From Acidobacteriaceae bacterium (GTDB lineage: Bacteria; Acidobacteriota; Terriglobia; Terriglobales; Acidobacteriaceae), in assembly GCA_028283625.1 (NCBI GenBank), contig JAPWKG010000030.1, positions 1 to 64,000 of the forward strand: a stretch of 64,000 bases of DNA. Reading direction: 5' to 3'. Made by a program: the position numbers and the translations under genes. The notes under the pieces were generated by a model, which did no database searches, was not told the origin of the DNA, and saw nothing but the letters and a program-made list of their open reading frames with translations. The stretch's first letter is position 1, and each line of letters begins with the position of its first letter. This document shows, one piece after another, positions 1 through 7,978 of the stretch.

Positions 1-1
1 C

Positions 2-73
2 TTCCTGGTGCTTCTGCTGAGCCTTTGCATCGTGCTGCTCGCATGCGTCCTCTTCTTCGGGATGAAGCATTAA
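2..73 (+). CDS. C-terminal end of a membrane protein (cut by window edge)
   Basis: The frame beginning at base 2 is open and ends with TAA at 71-73. The 23 visible residues are almost wholly hydrophobic (Leu, Val, Ile, Cys, Phe) and end in GMKH, which looks like a final transmembrane helix with a short polar tail. The rest of the gene lies outside the window, so no family can be named. The TAA overlaps the ATG of the next small reading frame (TAATG), a typical translational-coupling arrangement. Confidence 0.4.
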   Translation, partial: FLVLLLSLCIVLLACVLFFGMKH

Positions 74-249
74 TGCAGGAAACGCACGGCGGCGTACAGG
101 AACTGGCTGACCGCATCCGTCTGGAGCGCGAAACGCCACAAAGAACCCGTCGTATAGAAGTAGTTGTCCTGCTACCTTCCCGCGCATCATCCGGACGCAC
201 AGGCATTTCTTGTACACCTCTCATACCTAAGCGCAATCGTGCTGTTTGA
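73..249 (+). CDS. possible small protein coupled to the upstream gene
   Basis: A 58-residue frame whose ATG overlaps the stop of the preceding partial gene (TAATG) and whose TGA at 247-249 sits on the GAGGAG ribosome site of the following dehydratase gene. The first half is charged and amphipathic (ELADRIRLERE), the second half basic. I recognise no family. The tight coupling on both sides is the only support; it may equally be a chance open frame in a spacer. Confidence 0.25.
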   Translation: MQETHGGVQELADRIRLERETPQRTRRIEVVVLLPSRASSGRTGISCTPLIPKRNRAV

Positions 250-258
250 GGAGCTCCG

Positions 259-1260
259 TTGATTCCCTACTCCACCCTTGAAGAAGCACACCAACGCATT
301 CACGGTGTTGCGATCGAAACGCCGCTCACGCGGTTTCGCGACAACCTCCTGCTGAAGGATGAATCGAAGCAGCCGATCGGTGCGTTCAAGCTGCGGGGCG
401 CCTACAACATGGTGGCTCAGCTTACGGCCGATCAACTACAGCACGGCGTCATCACGTTTTCCAGCGGCAACCACGCTCAGGGCGTGGCCTATGCGGCGCG
501 TGCTCTGGGAGCCAAGGCTGTCATCGTCATGCCGTCCAACTCTCCGCAGGTCAAAATCGACGCCACGCGCGCGCTCGGCGCCGAAGTAGTTTTCGTCGGC
601 CCAGCCAGCCTGGAAAGAAAGCTCAAGGCCGAGGCTCTGGCTCGCGAACACGGGTACACCATCATTCCCCCGTACGATGACGAGCGCATCATTGCAGGCC
701 AGGCCACCTGCGGCCTTGAAATTCTGAAACAACTGGGATGGAACGAGCAGAGCAGGTCAGAAGACGCGCTGATTCTCTCGCCGGTCTCCGGCGGCGGACT
801 CCTCTCCGGCGTCTCCACAGGCATCAAGCAAATGTGCGCAGCCCGGCAATGGCAGGCGCCTCCGGTCTGGGGAGTCGAACCAGAGCTCGCCGCCGACGCT
901 GCCGAGTCTTTCCGCACACGAACGCTGGTGGAGTGGCCCGCAGAGAAGACTACCCGCACGCTCGCCGATGGTCTGCGGACGCAATCGCTCGGGCAGAAAA
1001 ACTTTGAGCACATTCTGCGTTTCACAGACGGCATTGTCACCGTGAGCGAAGCTGAACTCCGCCTTGCGCTTGGTCGCATTCTGCGCGAAACGAGCATCGT
1101 TGCAGAGCCTTCAGGCGCGGTCACGCTTGCCGCCGCTCTCTTCCACGGCTCTCAGCTGCCCACTGCGCGGCGAATCGTCGCCATCGTAAGCGGAGGCAAC
1201 ATTGACCCGCAGCTACGTGCAGAGATCCTCGCGGAACCGGCAACCCCAACAACCGTCTAA
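259..1260 (+). CDS. threonine/serine dehydratase, single-domain PLP enzyme
   Basis: A fold-type II PLP enzyme that deaminates threonine (to 2-oxobutanoate) and/or serine (to pyruvate) in the cytoplasm. Visible signatures are the PLP lysine in FKLRGAYN (K44), the SSGNHAQG substrate loop and the glycine-rich phosphate-binding loop SGGGLLSG. At 333 residues it has the length of catabolic TdcB and lacks the C-terminal ACT-like regulatory domain of biosynthetic IlvA, so isoleucine feedback through that domain is not expected. Serine racemase, a close relative, cannot be excluded. The start is TTG, chosen because GAGGAG at 248-253 lies five bases upstream and no ATG fits. Confidence 0.88.
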   Translation: MIPYSTLEEAHQRIHGVAIETPLTRFRDNLLLKDESKQPIGAFKLRGAYNMVAQLTADQLQHGVITFSSGNHAQGVAYAARALGAKAVIVMPSNSPQVKIDATRALGAEVVFVGPASLERKLKAEALAREHGYTIIPPYDDERIIAGQATCGLEILKQLGWNEQSRSEDALILSPVSGGGLLSGVSTGIKQMCAARQWQAPPVWGVEPELAADAAESFRTRTLVEWPAEKTTRTLADGLRTQSLGQKNFEHILRFTDGIVTVSEAELRLALGRILRETSIVAEPSGAVTLAAALFHGSQLPTARRIVAIVSGGNIDPQLRAEILAEPATPTTV

Positions 1261-1311
1261 GCTGATGAGGACACATACGCCCTAAACCTTGCGTGACAGG
1301 AAGGAAGCCCG

Positions 1312-2325
1312 ATGACCAAGAGACGACTTCTGGCTGCGGTAATACTCTGCTGCACCACAGCGCTTGCCCAACAGAAGACGGATCCACGCGATCAGGCGGG
1401 CTATGACCGCGCCAATCGTGCCACCGTCCTGCACGTCGCCAACGTGTATGTCACTGCGGACTCCGGTGCGCCGCCTATCACGCAGGTCACACCCGGTCAC
1501 GAGATTGTCCTCAGCGCGCGCAACGGAAACTGGGTGAACGTCTTTGCCAACACCGACAGCAAGGAAGACGCAGACCCCGACTCCAAGCCAGCGTTCGAAG
1601 ACCCGGAAAATAATCCAGACCCAAGCTCAGGCTGGATTCGTGACAAAGGGATCGTCTCGCCGCAGACGCCACACGGAGACGAGATTCTCTACGGAGCCGC
1701 GGCCGAGATGGAAGCACAGGCCATGCAACCGCATTCGCCCAAGGGGGCCGCTTCAGCCGCACACCTGCTCTATCGCCGCGTAGGCGACTACTTCCCGGAC
1801 TCGCCGTTTGCGGCCGAAGCGGCTTTTCGCTCCGCGGACGTACGCTGGCAGTTGGACAAGCTCGACAGCAGCGACCTGCCCAGCACGCATGAGATGGACG
1901 CGATTCTGCGCCCGCAGCTCTATGAAGGGGAACTGAAGTCCGTCATCAAGCGCTACCCGCACACCCCGCAGGAAGCGCGCGCTGCGTTTGATCTGCTCGA
2001 CAACAAGCTCTGCGGCGACTGGCAGGGGCTGCCGAAGTGCCCCGAGCTTGAAACCGCGCTTTACATGAAGTACGCCGACCGCTACCCCGACGGCCCGAAG
2101 ACCGCCGAGGCCCTCTATGACGCGACGTACCGGCAGGGCGTGCTGGTCACCATGTACGCCGTTGACTCCAACCAGAAACGCGCCGATGCCGCAAAGCGCG
2201 ACTGTCAGGATTTCGCGAATGAGCTCTCCAGACGATTTCCCAAAAGCGACTTCGCCGCGCGCGCGCAGAGCATTGCCTTCCGCGTCGCGCAGAATATCCC
2301 CATCTATGGCAGCGACCGCGATTAG
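1312..2325 (+). CDS. exported SH3-like/TPR-like protein
   Basis: A 337-residue protein with a Sec signal peptide (MTKRRLL, hydrophobic core, cut near ALAQQ). Residues about 35-75 resemble a bacterial SH3-like module (repeated short beta strands around VLSARNGNWVNVFA). The remainder is helical and repeat-like, with paired phrases such as DYFPDSPFAAEAAF, KRYPHTPQEARAAF and DRYPDGPKTAEALY. These are typical of the tetratricopeptide arrays in BamD/YbgF-type envelope proteins. It probably acts as a periplasmic scaffold or peptidoglycan-associated factor. The function is unknown. The ATG follows a strong AGGAAGG site. Confidence 0.7.
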   Translation: MTKRRLLAAVILCCTTALAQQKTDPRDQAGYDRANRATVLHVANVYVTADSGAPPITQVTPGHEIVLSARNGNWVNVFANTDSKEDADPDSKPAFEDPENNPDPSSGWIRDKGIVSPQTPHGDEILYGAAAEMEAQAMQPHSPKGAASAAHLLYRRVGDYFPDSPFAAEAAFRSADVRWQLDKLDSSDLPSTHEMDAILRPQLYEGELKSVIKRYPHTPQEARAAFDLLDNKLCGDWQGLPKCPELETALYMKYADRYPDGPKTAEALYDATYRQGVLVTMYAVDSNQKRADAAKRDCQDFANELSRRFPKSDFAARAQSIAFRVAQNIPIYGSDRD

Positions 2326-2409
2326 TTCTTTTGCTGCGGAACAACCCTCGTTTTCCTGCGTAGCATCGTAGGTATCGTTCTATTTACCCGATCCTGAAGA
2401 ACGAGCCTC

Positions 2410-2415
2410 TACAAT
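2410..2415 (+). promoter_or_regulatory. TACAAT -10 element, likely leaderless uppP start
   Basis: TACAAT ends six bases before the uppP ATG, with no Shine-Dalgarno sequence between. If transcription begins about seven bases after the hexamer, as usual, the mRNA starts at the initiation codon. No good -35 element is visible. Confidence 0.5.
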
Positions 2416-2421
2416 TTCCTT

Positions 2422-3327
2422 ATGCCGCTTCTGAAAGTTCTCGTCCTCGCTGTGGTGCAGGGCCTTGCCGAATTGCTTCCTGTTTCAAGTTCCGCGCACG
2501 TCGTTGTCGCGGAGAAGCTGATGGGACTGGACCCGTCATCCCCCGCGATGACCCTGGTACTGGTCATGCTGCACACCGGAACCATGTTCGCGGTGATCGC
2601 GTACTTCTGGAACCAGTGGAAGCGCGCCTACTTTTCCACCGGAGACGCGTTTGCGCGCTTTGCGATTCGCGCCGTATGGGCCACGGCACTGACCGCGGCC
2701 ATCGGCTACCCGATCATCAAGGTGATTGAAAAGACCGCGTTCAAGGGCATGCCCAAGGCCGAGATCGAGATGCTCTTCTCGCGGCTCGATCTGGTCGGTG
2801 CTGCGCTGCTGGTCGCGGGCCTCCTGATTCTCTTCGCCGGGCTCAAAGAGCGCGACGATGAAAAGCGAACCGTGCTGGCCTACGAGCGCGCCGCATCCCG
2901 CTCCGGAGACAATGTCACCTTTTCGCAAGCCGGATGGATGGGCGCCGTACAGGGGCTCTGCCTTCCCTTCCGCGGATTTTCACGCTCTGGTGCGACGATC
3001 TCCACAGGGATGCTGGCCGGGGCAAACCGGGAACGCGCAGAACGCTTCTCCTTCGCACTGGCAGTGATTCTCACGCCTCCGGTGATCCTGCGCGAAGTCT
3101 TGCGCCTGCTCAAAGCCTCGCACGAGGCGGCAGCAGCCGGGACCCCACTCGATCTGCATGCCAATATCGCCGTATCGCTCATCGGCATGGTGCTTTCCTT
3201 CTTCGCGGGCCTGGCAGCCTTGCGCTGGCTAAGCTCCTGGCTGGAGAACGGACGCTGGTGGCTCTTCGGCGTTTATTGCATGGTCGCCAGCGGCGTCGTC
3301 TTCTTCCTGCATCATCTCGGCTACTAG
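2422..3327 (+). CDS. uppP: undecaprenyl-diphosphatase UppP (BacA)
   Basis: An integral inner-membrane phosphatase that converts undecaprenyl diphosphate to the monophosphate, recycling the lipid carrier for peptidoglycan and other envelope polymers. The family's two motifs are clear: the N-terminal E-L-L-P-V-S-S-S-A-H segment near residue 20 and F-R-G-F-S-R-S-G-A-T in the second half, which together form the active site. It is 301 residues, slightly longer than usual, with multiple hydrophobic helices. It is followed by a hairpin shared with the convergent downstream gene. Overexpression of this family gives bacitracin resistance in other bacteria. Confidence 0.95.
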   Translation: MPLLKVLVLAVVQGLAELLPVSSSAHVVVAEKLMGLDPSSPAMTLVLVMLHTGTMFAVIAYFWNQWKRAYFSTGDAFARFAIRAVWATALTAAIGYPIIKVIEKTAFKGMPKAEIEMLFSRLDLVGAALLVAGLLILFAGLKERDDEKRTVLAYERAASRSGDNVTFSQAGWMGAVQGLCLPFRGFSRSGATISTGMLAGANRERAERFSFALAVILTPPVILREVLRLLKASHEAAAAGTPLDLHANIAVSLIGMVLSFFAGLAALRWLSSWLENGRWWLFGVYCMVASGVVFFLHHLGY

Positions 3328-3354
3328 ACCGCTCCGCTTTTCGCACTTTGCCTA

Positions 3355-3381
3355 TTTGGCTGGCCGCAACGGCCAGCCAAA
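3355..3381. terminator. hairpin between convergent genes
   Basis: A 12-bp perfect inverted repeat (arms 3355-3366 and 3370-3381, GGCTGGCCG core, CAA loop) lies between the convergent uppP and DUF2383-type genes. There is no clean T tail on either strand, so it may act as an mRNA 3'-end hairpin rather than a classical intrinsic terminator. Confidence 0.5.
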
Positions 3382-3424
3382 ATGCTTTTCTGGGCTCTGA
3401 AAACGGAATTTCCCTTTGGAAGGG

Positions 3425-3907
3425 CTAGGCTTCTGTGACTTCTCCAGAGGAGATAAGGTTCTGGCAAACGTAGTCGTGTGAGCTGTTTACATGCGCTTGC
3501 TGCTCAGCCAGCAAATGCCTCACCGGCGAGGGAAGATCCTCTTCGAGCGCATCTTCATAGGCATGGCGAGCGATCTCCTCGCCGTGCTCCGCAGTGCGCA
3601 ACAGGCTTTGGTCGTCAGCCCCAGCCATGGCTTTTATATCGCCCCAGATACGATGCAGCGTTCCGCCCAACGACACCGCGACCCGGACATCCGCTAAGCC
3701 GACACGATGCAACTCATTTTCCAGCTCCGCGCGGAAGTTGGCGCGCTTCAGGCTCTCGGCCAGGAAATAACGCCGAAGCGTCTCATCCTGAAGATGCTCT
3801 CCGATATGAGCCAGCCCATTTTGGGCGTCCTGCAGAGACTGGACGACGTATAAGAGCACCTCGACCATGCTTCTCTGCTTAATGATTCCTTCAACACCAT
3901 CCGTCAT
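3425..3907 (-). CDS. DUF2383/PA2169-type four-helix bundle protein
   Basis: A soluble, mostly helical protein of 160 residues. It resembles the ferritin-like DUF2383/PA2169 family: paired long helices, a SLQDAQNGL opening helix, and the central segment on GTLHRIWGDIK followed by an E-x-x-x-R-H-A-Y-E helix. The family's role is unknown; some members are stress-induced. I chose the ATG at 3907 because GAGGGTGG lies five bases upstream. An in-frame start at 3949 has no such site. Confidence 0.7.
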   Translation of the reverse strand: MTDGVEGIIKQRSMVEVLLYVVQSLQDAQNGLAHIGEHLQDETLRRYFLAESLKRANFRAELENELHRVGLADVRVAVSLGGTLHRIWGDIKAMAGADDQSLLRTAEHGEEIARHAYEDALEEDLPSPVRHLLAEQQAHVNSSHDYVCQNLISSGEVTEA

Positions 3908-4313
3908 TACAACCACCCTCACGGCGAAATGAAACGGTTCTCCACTCACAGGAGACGCGTCGGATGGACCGGAACAACCACAGACCTCCGATCCTTTTCG
4001 CAGCGTCTCAGCGCGTGCCTCTCATCAGCACTTCTGTGCAGTTGCCTTGCTGCTTCCCTAAGAAAGATGCGTCCGCAAAAAGAACGTTTGCCCTTATCCC
4101 TGAGCAGTTTGCCGGGGTTTTGAGCCGATCAAAGCCTGGAAACCAGAATTTCAGCAGGGCGTGTCAAGGCTGGTTCCCGCCCAGAAGCCCACGGGAACCC
4201 CTGCCTTAGCGTGAAAAAATGGAATTGCTCTGGTGGTTTACGAAGTCTGGCGCGCTGCGCTGCTCCTTTGCAGTGACTGCGCCTTTTCGCGTCCTCGCTA
4301 GGAACCTTTGCCC
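3908..4313. other. non-coding stretch upstream of ftsK with a hairpin
   Basis: About 400 bases without a convincing gene. A hairpin is visible at 4166-4207: GGTTCCCG (4172-4179) pairs with CGGGAACC (4192-4199), and AAGGC (4166-4170) with GCCTT (4203-4207), separated by a small internal loop. It could belong to a long ftsK leader or be an older gene remnant. I see no strong -35/-10 pair. Confidence 0.4.
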
Positions 4314-7097
4314 ATGAGACCGCAACGACTTGTCTATGCCCCCACCCGCAGCCGCCGCCTGAACGAGATGTTTGGCCTATGCGTGTTGGCAGCGGCCGGC
4401 CTCCTTCTTCTCGCACTCGCTACCTATACGCCCTCTGACCCCTCCTTCAATACGGTTGGAGGCACGGCGGGACTACACCCGGCACATAACTGGATAGGCA
4501 TTCTCGGTGCCTACACCAGCGACCTGCTGCTGCAGATCTTCGGTGTATCCATCTTCGTTCTGCCCCTTCTTCTCGTCCGTGTCGGCGTGAGCTGGATGCG
4601 CTCCCGGGCAGTTGGGGCATGGCTGGCGAAGTGGGCGGGCCTTCTGCTCTGGCTTCTCTTTGCCCCCACGGCGATCTACCTGCTGCCAGGACATATGCTT
4701 TGGCGCCATGCGCTGCCGCTCTCCGGCGTGGAGGGCCGCATGGTGGCCGATGGGTTGGTGCATCTGCTGAATATGCCCGGCGCCATCACCGTTACCTCGC
4801 TGATGGTGGCGCTCTCGCTCTACCTGTCCACCACGTTTCTGCTCGCCATGGCGCGTGAGTGGTTTCATGAGCACTTCAGCTTTATCGGAAAGTCCCGTAC
4901 CCAGTGGAGTCACTGGCGTGAGCGGCGCAAGAACCCCGGAACCGACAACGCAGACAATGATCTGGAAGCTCGGCGTGGCCGCGTAGCGGACGAGCTGAAG
5001 ACGGAAGAGACAGCCGAGCAGCACGAGAGAAACCGGAACTCGCTCTTTGCCGGATTGATGAATCTCTTCCGCCGCAAAAAGGCGGTGGCAGAAGAGGAAG
5101 AGAACCTCGAAGACCACAACAATAGCCACAACGAGCCGCCTTCGGTATGGGACTCCATGCCGCGCACCATTGCCGACGCGGCTCCGACTACCGCTCTCGG
5201 CGCCGCCGCCGCCGCTGCGGCTCCCTTTGCCGCACAACTGGCCGCAGCCGCCGCGCCAGTGCACGAAGCGGAACTCCCGTTCAGCGACGCCTTCACTCCT
5301 TCCATGAACGAGGAGCAGGAGCCTGTGATCGACGACGGATGGCTGGACGCTCCAGAGCGCGCCAGCTTCGGCCGCAGCATCATGGAGCACATCGATATTC
5401 CTGAGCCGCCTCCGGCACGCATTCCGGTCAGCGAACCACTGCGTCCACAGCTGGTCAAATCGGCCCCGTCCGCAGAAGAGCTCGCCCCACCGCCCCCGCC
5501 GCGCCGCATCGTGGCTGCGCCGGAGCCTCCTCCCATGCCTTCCCCTGTTGCGGATCTGCGTGACCAGAACATCGCCTTTGGCAAACGTGCCGATGCGGAT
5601 GTTCGTTCCATGACGATTCATCCAAAGTCCATCCACGGCTTCAAGCTCCCTCCGAGCTCCCTGCTCTACCACAATGAAGAACAGACCATAGTGCGCGAAG
5701 ATCAGCTTCGAGACGAAGCGCGCATCCTGGTGGAGAAGTGTGCGGAGTTCGGCGTGCAGGGGCACGTAGAACAGATCAACCCCGGCCCTGTCGTCACCAC
5801 GTTTGAGTTCAAGCCGGACTCGGGCGTGAAGTACTCCAAGGTGACCGGACTGGCCGACGATCTCTGTCTTGCCATGGCCGCCGAAAGCGTACTCATCGAA
5901 CGCATGCAGGGCAAAAGCACAGTAGGAATTCAGGTTCCGAACACGCAGCGCGAAACGATCTGGCTGCGCGATGTGGTGGAGTGCGAATCGTTTGCGCAGT
6001 CACGCTCACGGCTCGCGATTGCACTGGGCAAAGACATCAACGGGGCCATTGTGACCGCTGATCTCGCCTCCATGCCGCACGTACTCATCGCAGGCTCAAC
6101 CGGCTCGGGTAAATCGGTTGCGATCAACGCCATGATCATGAGCGTGCTTTTCAAGTCCACGCCCGAGCAGGTGCGCATGATCCTCGTCGATCCCAAGCGT
6201 GTGGAGCTTGGCATGTACGAAGGGATCCCGCACCTCTTCACGCCAATCATCACCGAAGCCAAGCAGGCCGCCAATGCGCTGCGCAATGCGGTCAAGGAGA
6301 TGGAACGCCGCCTGAAGCTGCTGGCCGCAAACCACGTTCGCAATATCGACCAATTCAACAAGCTCTTCGATAGCGGCTCAGAGTACCTGTTTGAAGACGT
6401 CAACCAGGAACCACTGCCCTACATCATGATCATCATCGACGAGCTGGCAGACCTGATGATGCTCGATCGCGCCAACGTGGAAGAGTCCATCACGCGACTG
6501 GCCCAGATGGCGCGTGCCGTCGGCATCCATCTCGTGCTTGCTACGCAGCGCCCATCGGTCGATGTCATCACCGGCCTGATCAAAGCCAACGTGCCTACGC
6601 GTATGAGCTTCCGGCTCGCAACCAAAACGGACTCCCGCACCATCATCGACTCCAACGGCGCGGAAAGCCTGCTGGGTCGGGGCGACATGCTGTACCTCCC
6701 CCCAGGCACCAGCCGCCTGCAGCGAGTACACGCTCCGTTCGTCACCGAGAAGGAGATCTCCGCGGTAACGGAGTTCTGGCGTGCACAGGGCGAAGCGCAG
6801 TACGCAGAAGGGTTCCTCGAAGGCCCCAAGGATGAAAAGGGTGACGGCTCTGGTTCGGCCAATGATGGCGAAGATAGCGATCCAATGTTCGACGATGCGG
6901 TTCGGCTCGTGTACGAGTTCGGCAAAGCATCCACGTCCCTGCTGCAGCGCCGCCTGCGCATTGGGTATGGCCGTGCGGCCCACCTGGTCGACATGATGGA
7001 GCGCGATGGCCTGGTTGGCCCAGCCGACGGCTCAAAACCACGCGAGATTCTCAAGCGCCCGGACTACTTCAACGAAGTAGACTCGGCCATGCACTAA
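4314..7097 (+). CDS. ftsK: DNA translocase FtsK
   Basis: A septum-anchored hexameric DNA pump that clears and resolves the chromosome terminus at division. The N-terminal 180 residues contain about four transmembrane helices. A low-complexity linker rich in Ala, Pro and Glu (to roughly residue 430) includes a run of GCC-encoded alanines. The motor domain has Walker A (GSTGSGKS, near residue 595), Walker B (MIIIDELADLMM, near 710) and the ATQRPSVDVITG segment. The C-terminal gamma winged helix (LLQRRLRIGYGRAA) binds polarity sequences. The ATG at 4314 is preceded by AGGAA at 4300-4304; a TTG six bases earlier is too close to it. A very long hairpin follows. Confidence 0.96.
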   Translation: MRPQRLVYAPTRSRRLNEMFGLCVLAAAGLLLLALATYTPSDPSFNTVGGTAGLHPAHNWIGILGAYTSDLLLQIFGVSIFVLPLLLVRVGVSWMRSRAVGAWLAKWAGLLLWLLFAPTAIYLLPGHMLWRHALPLSGVEGRMVADGLVHLLNMPGAITVTSLMVALSLYLSTTFLLAMAREWFHEHFSFIGKSRTQWSHWRERRKNPGTDNADNDLEARRGRVADELKTEETAEQHERNRNSLFAGLMNLFRRKKAVAEEEENLEDHNNSHNEPPSVWDSMPRTIADAAPTTALGAAAAAAAPFAAQLAAAAAPVHEAELPFSDAFTPSMNEEQEPVIDDGWLDAPERASFGRSIMEHIDIPEPPPARIPVSEPLRPQLVKSAPSAEELAPPPPPRRIVAAPEPPPMPSPVADLRDQNIAFGKRADADVRSMTIHPKSIHGFKLPPSSLLYHNEEQTIVREDQLRDEARILVEKCAEFGVQGHVEQINPGPVVTTFEFKPDSGVKYSKVTGLADDLCLAMAAESVLIERMQGKSTVGIQVPNTQRETIWLRDVVECESFAQSRSRLAIALGKDINGAIVTADLASMPHVLIAGSTGSGKSVAINAMIMSVLFKSTPEQVRMILVDPKRVELGMYEGIPHLFTPIITEAKQAANALRNAVKEMERRLKLLAANHVRNIDQFNKLFDSGSEYLFEDVNQEPLPYIMIIIDELADLMMLDRANVEESITRLAQMARAVGIHLVLATQRPSVDVITGLIKANVPTRMSFRLATKTDSRTIIDSNGAESLLGRGDMLYLPPGTSRLQRVHAPFVTEKEISAVTEFWRAQGEAQYAEGFLEGPKDEKGDGSGSANDGEDSDPMFDDAVRLVYEFGKASTSLLQRRLRIGYGRAAHLVDMMERDGLVGPADGSKPREILKRPDYFNEVDSAMH

Positions 7098-7114
7098 ACG
7101 CCACATCGCACCCC

Positions 7115-7162
7115 CTCTGCAGCAAGGGCTCTGAGATAACTCTCAGAGCCCTTGCTGCAGAG
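7115..7162. terminator. 22-bp perfect hairpin, bidirectional terminator candidate
   Basis: The arms 7115-7136 and 7141-7162 are perfectly complementary over 22 bp with a four-base TAAC loop. It lies between ftsK and the convergent TPR gene, whose stop is ten bases away. There is no T tract, so termination may depend on the stem alone or it may protect both 3' ends. Confidence 0.65.
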
Positions 7163-7171
7163 CAGTGGTCG

Positions 7172-7924
7172 TTACTTCTGTGAGCTCAACCAGCGCCGTA
7201 CGTCGGCACGTAATGTCTCATAGCTGGGTTCCTGCTTGTAATGGCGGACGGTGCCGTGTCCCTTGCCCGTATACCAGTTCAAGGCGAATTCGGTGAAGAG
7301 TGTGTGAGGCGCCGTATCTTTGCCGATGGTCACCTGCTCGTCGCGCTTGAGCGCGGAGGTGGCAGCGGCGGCGGGCTCCAGCGAAATGTACTCCTCCACC
7401 TTGCCCTCCGGCGTAAAGTGCTCGAAGTTGTACCGGGTCTCTGAACGTCCCACGGGAACGTAGTACTCACGCACGAGCCACTGCTTGCCCTTGAGATCGA
7501 AGCTGTCGATCAGATCCGACTCCTGCGGGGTAATGTTCGCCGCGCCACGCTCGCGTGCGCCACGCAGCACGGCCCGCTCGCGATCAAACTCCTCCCAGCG
7601 GCCGAGCTTGGCTTCAATGAGCACAAGATCCTTATGCGCGGGCCACAGATCGGGCTGAATCGCAACGGCTTTACGGTCCTGAATCTCCGCTGCCTCATAA
7701 CGATGCTCCGCAAGGTCTACATTTCCAAGACCGTAAGGCGCACGCGCATCTTCAGGATGCTTGGCCGCATAGTCAGCATACAAAGCGCGAGCCTGCTCAT
7801 ACTGCCGGGCAGAGAGAGCCTCACGCGCTTCAGCCAGAGGCGCAGGCAAAGGGCTCTGCGCCAGCAAGGGCAGCGAGACGAAACCGACAGCAAGGGCACG
7901 GGGAAACAAGGGCATCAGACGCAA
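7172..7924 (-). CDS. exported TPR protein
   Basis: A secreted or periplasmic protein of 250 residues. After a signal peptide (PRALAVGFVSLPLLA, cut near QS) come two or three TPR-like units (ALSARQYEQARALYADYAAKHPED; GNVDLAEHRYEAAE). The C-terminal half is a beta-rich unknown domain (EEYISLEP, HTLFTEFALNWYTG). It lies 54 bases downstream of the DUF3999-like gene and is probably cotranscribed with it. The start is ambiguous: TTG at 7924 has GAGG five bases upstream, whereas ATG at 7915 encodes a cleaner signal peptide but is too far from it. Confidence 0.65.
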   Translation of the reverse strand: MRLMPLFPRALAVGFVSLPLLAQSPLPAPLAEAREALSARQYEQARALYADYAAKHPEDARAPYGLGNVDLAEHRYEAAEIQDRKAVAIQPDLWPAHKDLVLIEAKLGRWEEFDRERAVLRGARERGAANITPQESDLIDSFDLKGKQWLVREYYVPVGRSETRYNFEHFTPEGKVEEYISLEPAAAATSALKRDEQVTIGKDTAPHTLFTEFALNWYTGKGHGTVRHYKQEPSYETLRADVRRWLSSQK

Positions 7925-7978
7925 CACATCCTCTACGTTAGACGATTCCCGCACGAAGAGGTGAACGCAAGCGAACAG

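Noticed and set aside
5205-5272. GCC-rich alanine tract in ftsK as a possible frameshift or assembly error
   Set aside because: The frame stays open through the linker into a perfect motor domain; Ala/Pro-rich linkers are normal for FtsK.
4473-5765. A 430-codon open frame antisense to ftsK
   Set aside because: It mirrors the FtsK low-complexity linker and membrane segment; no independent gene features.
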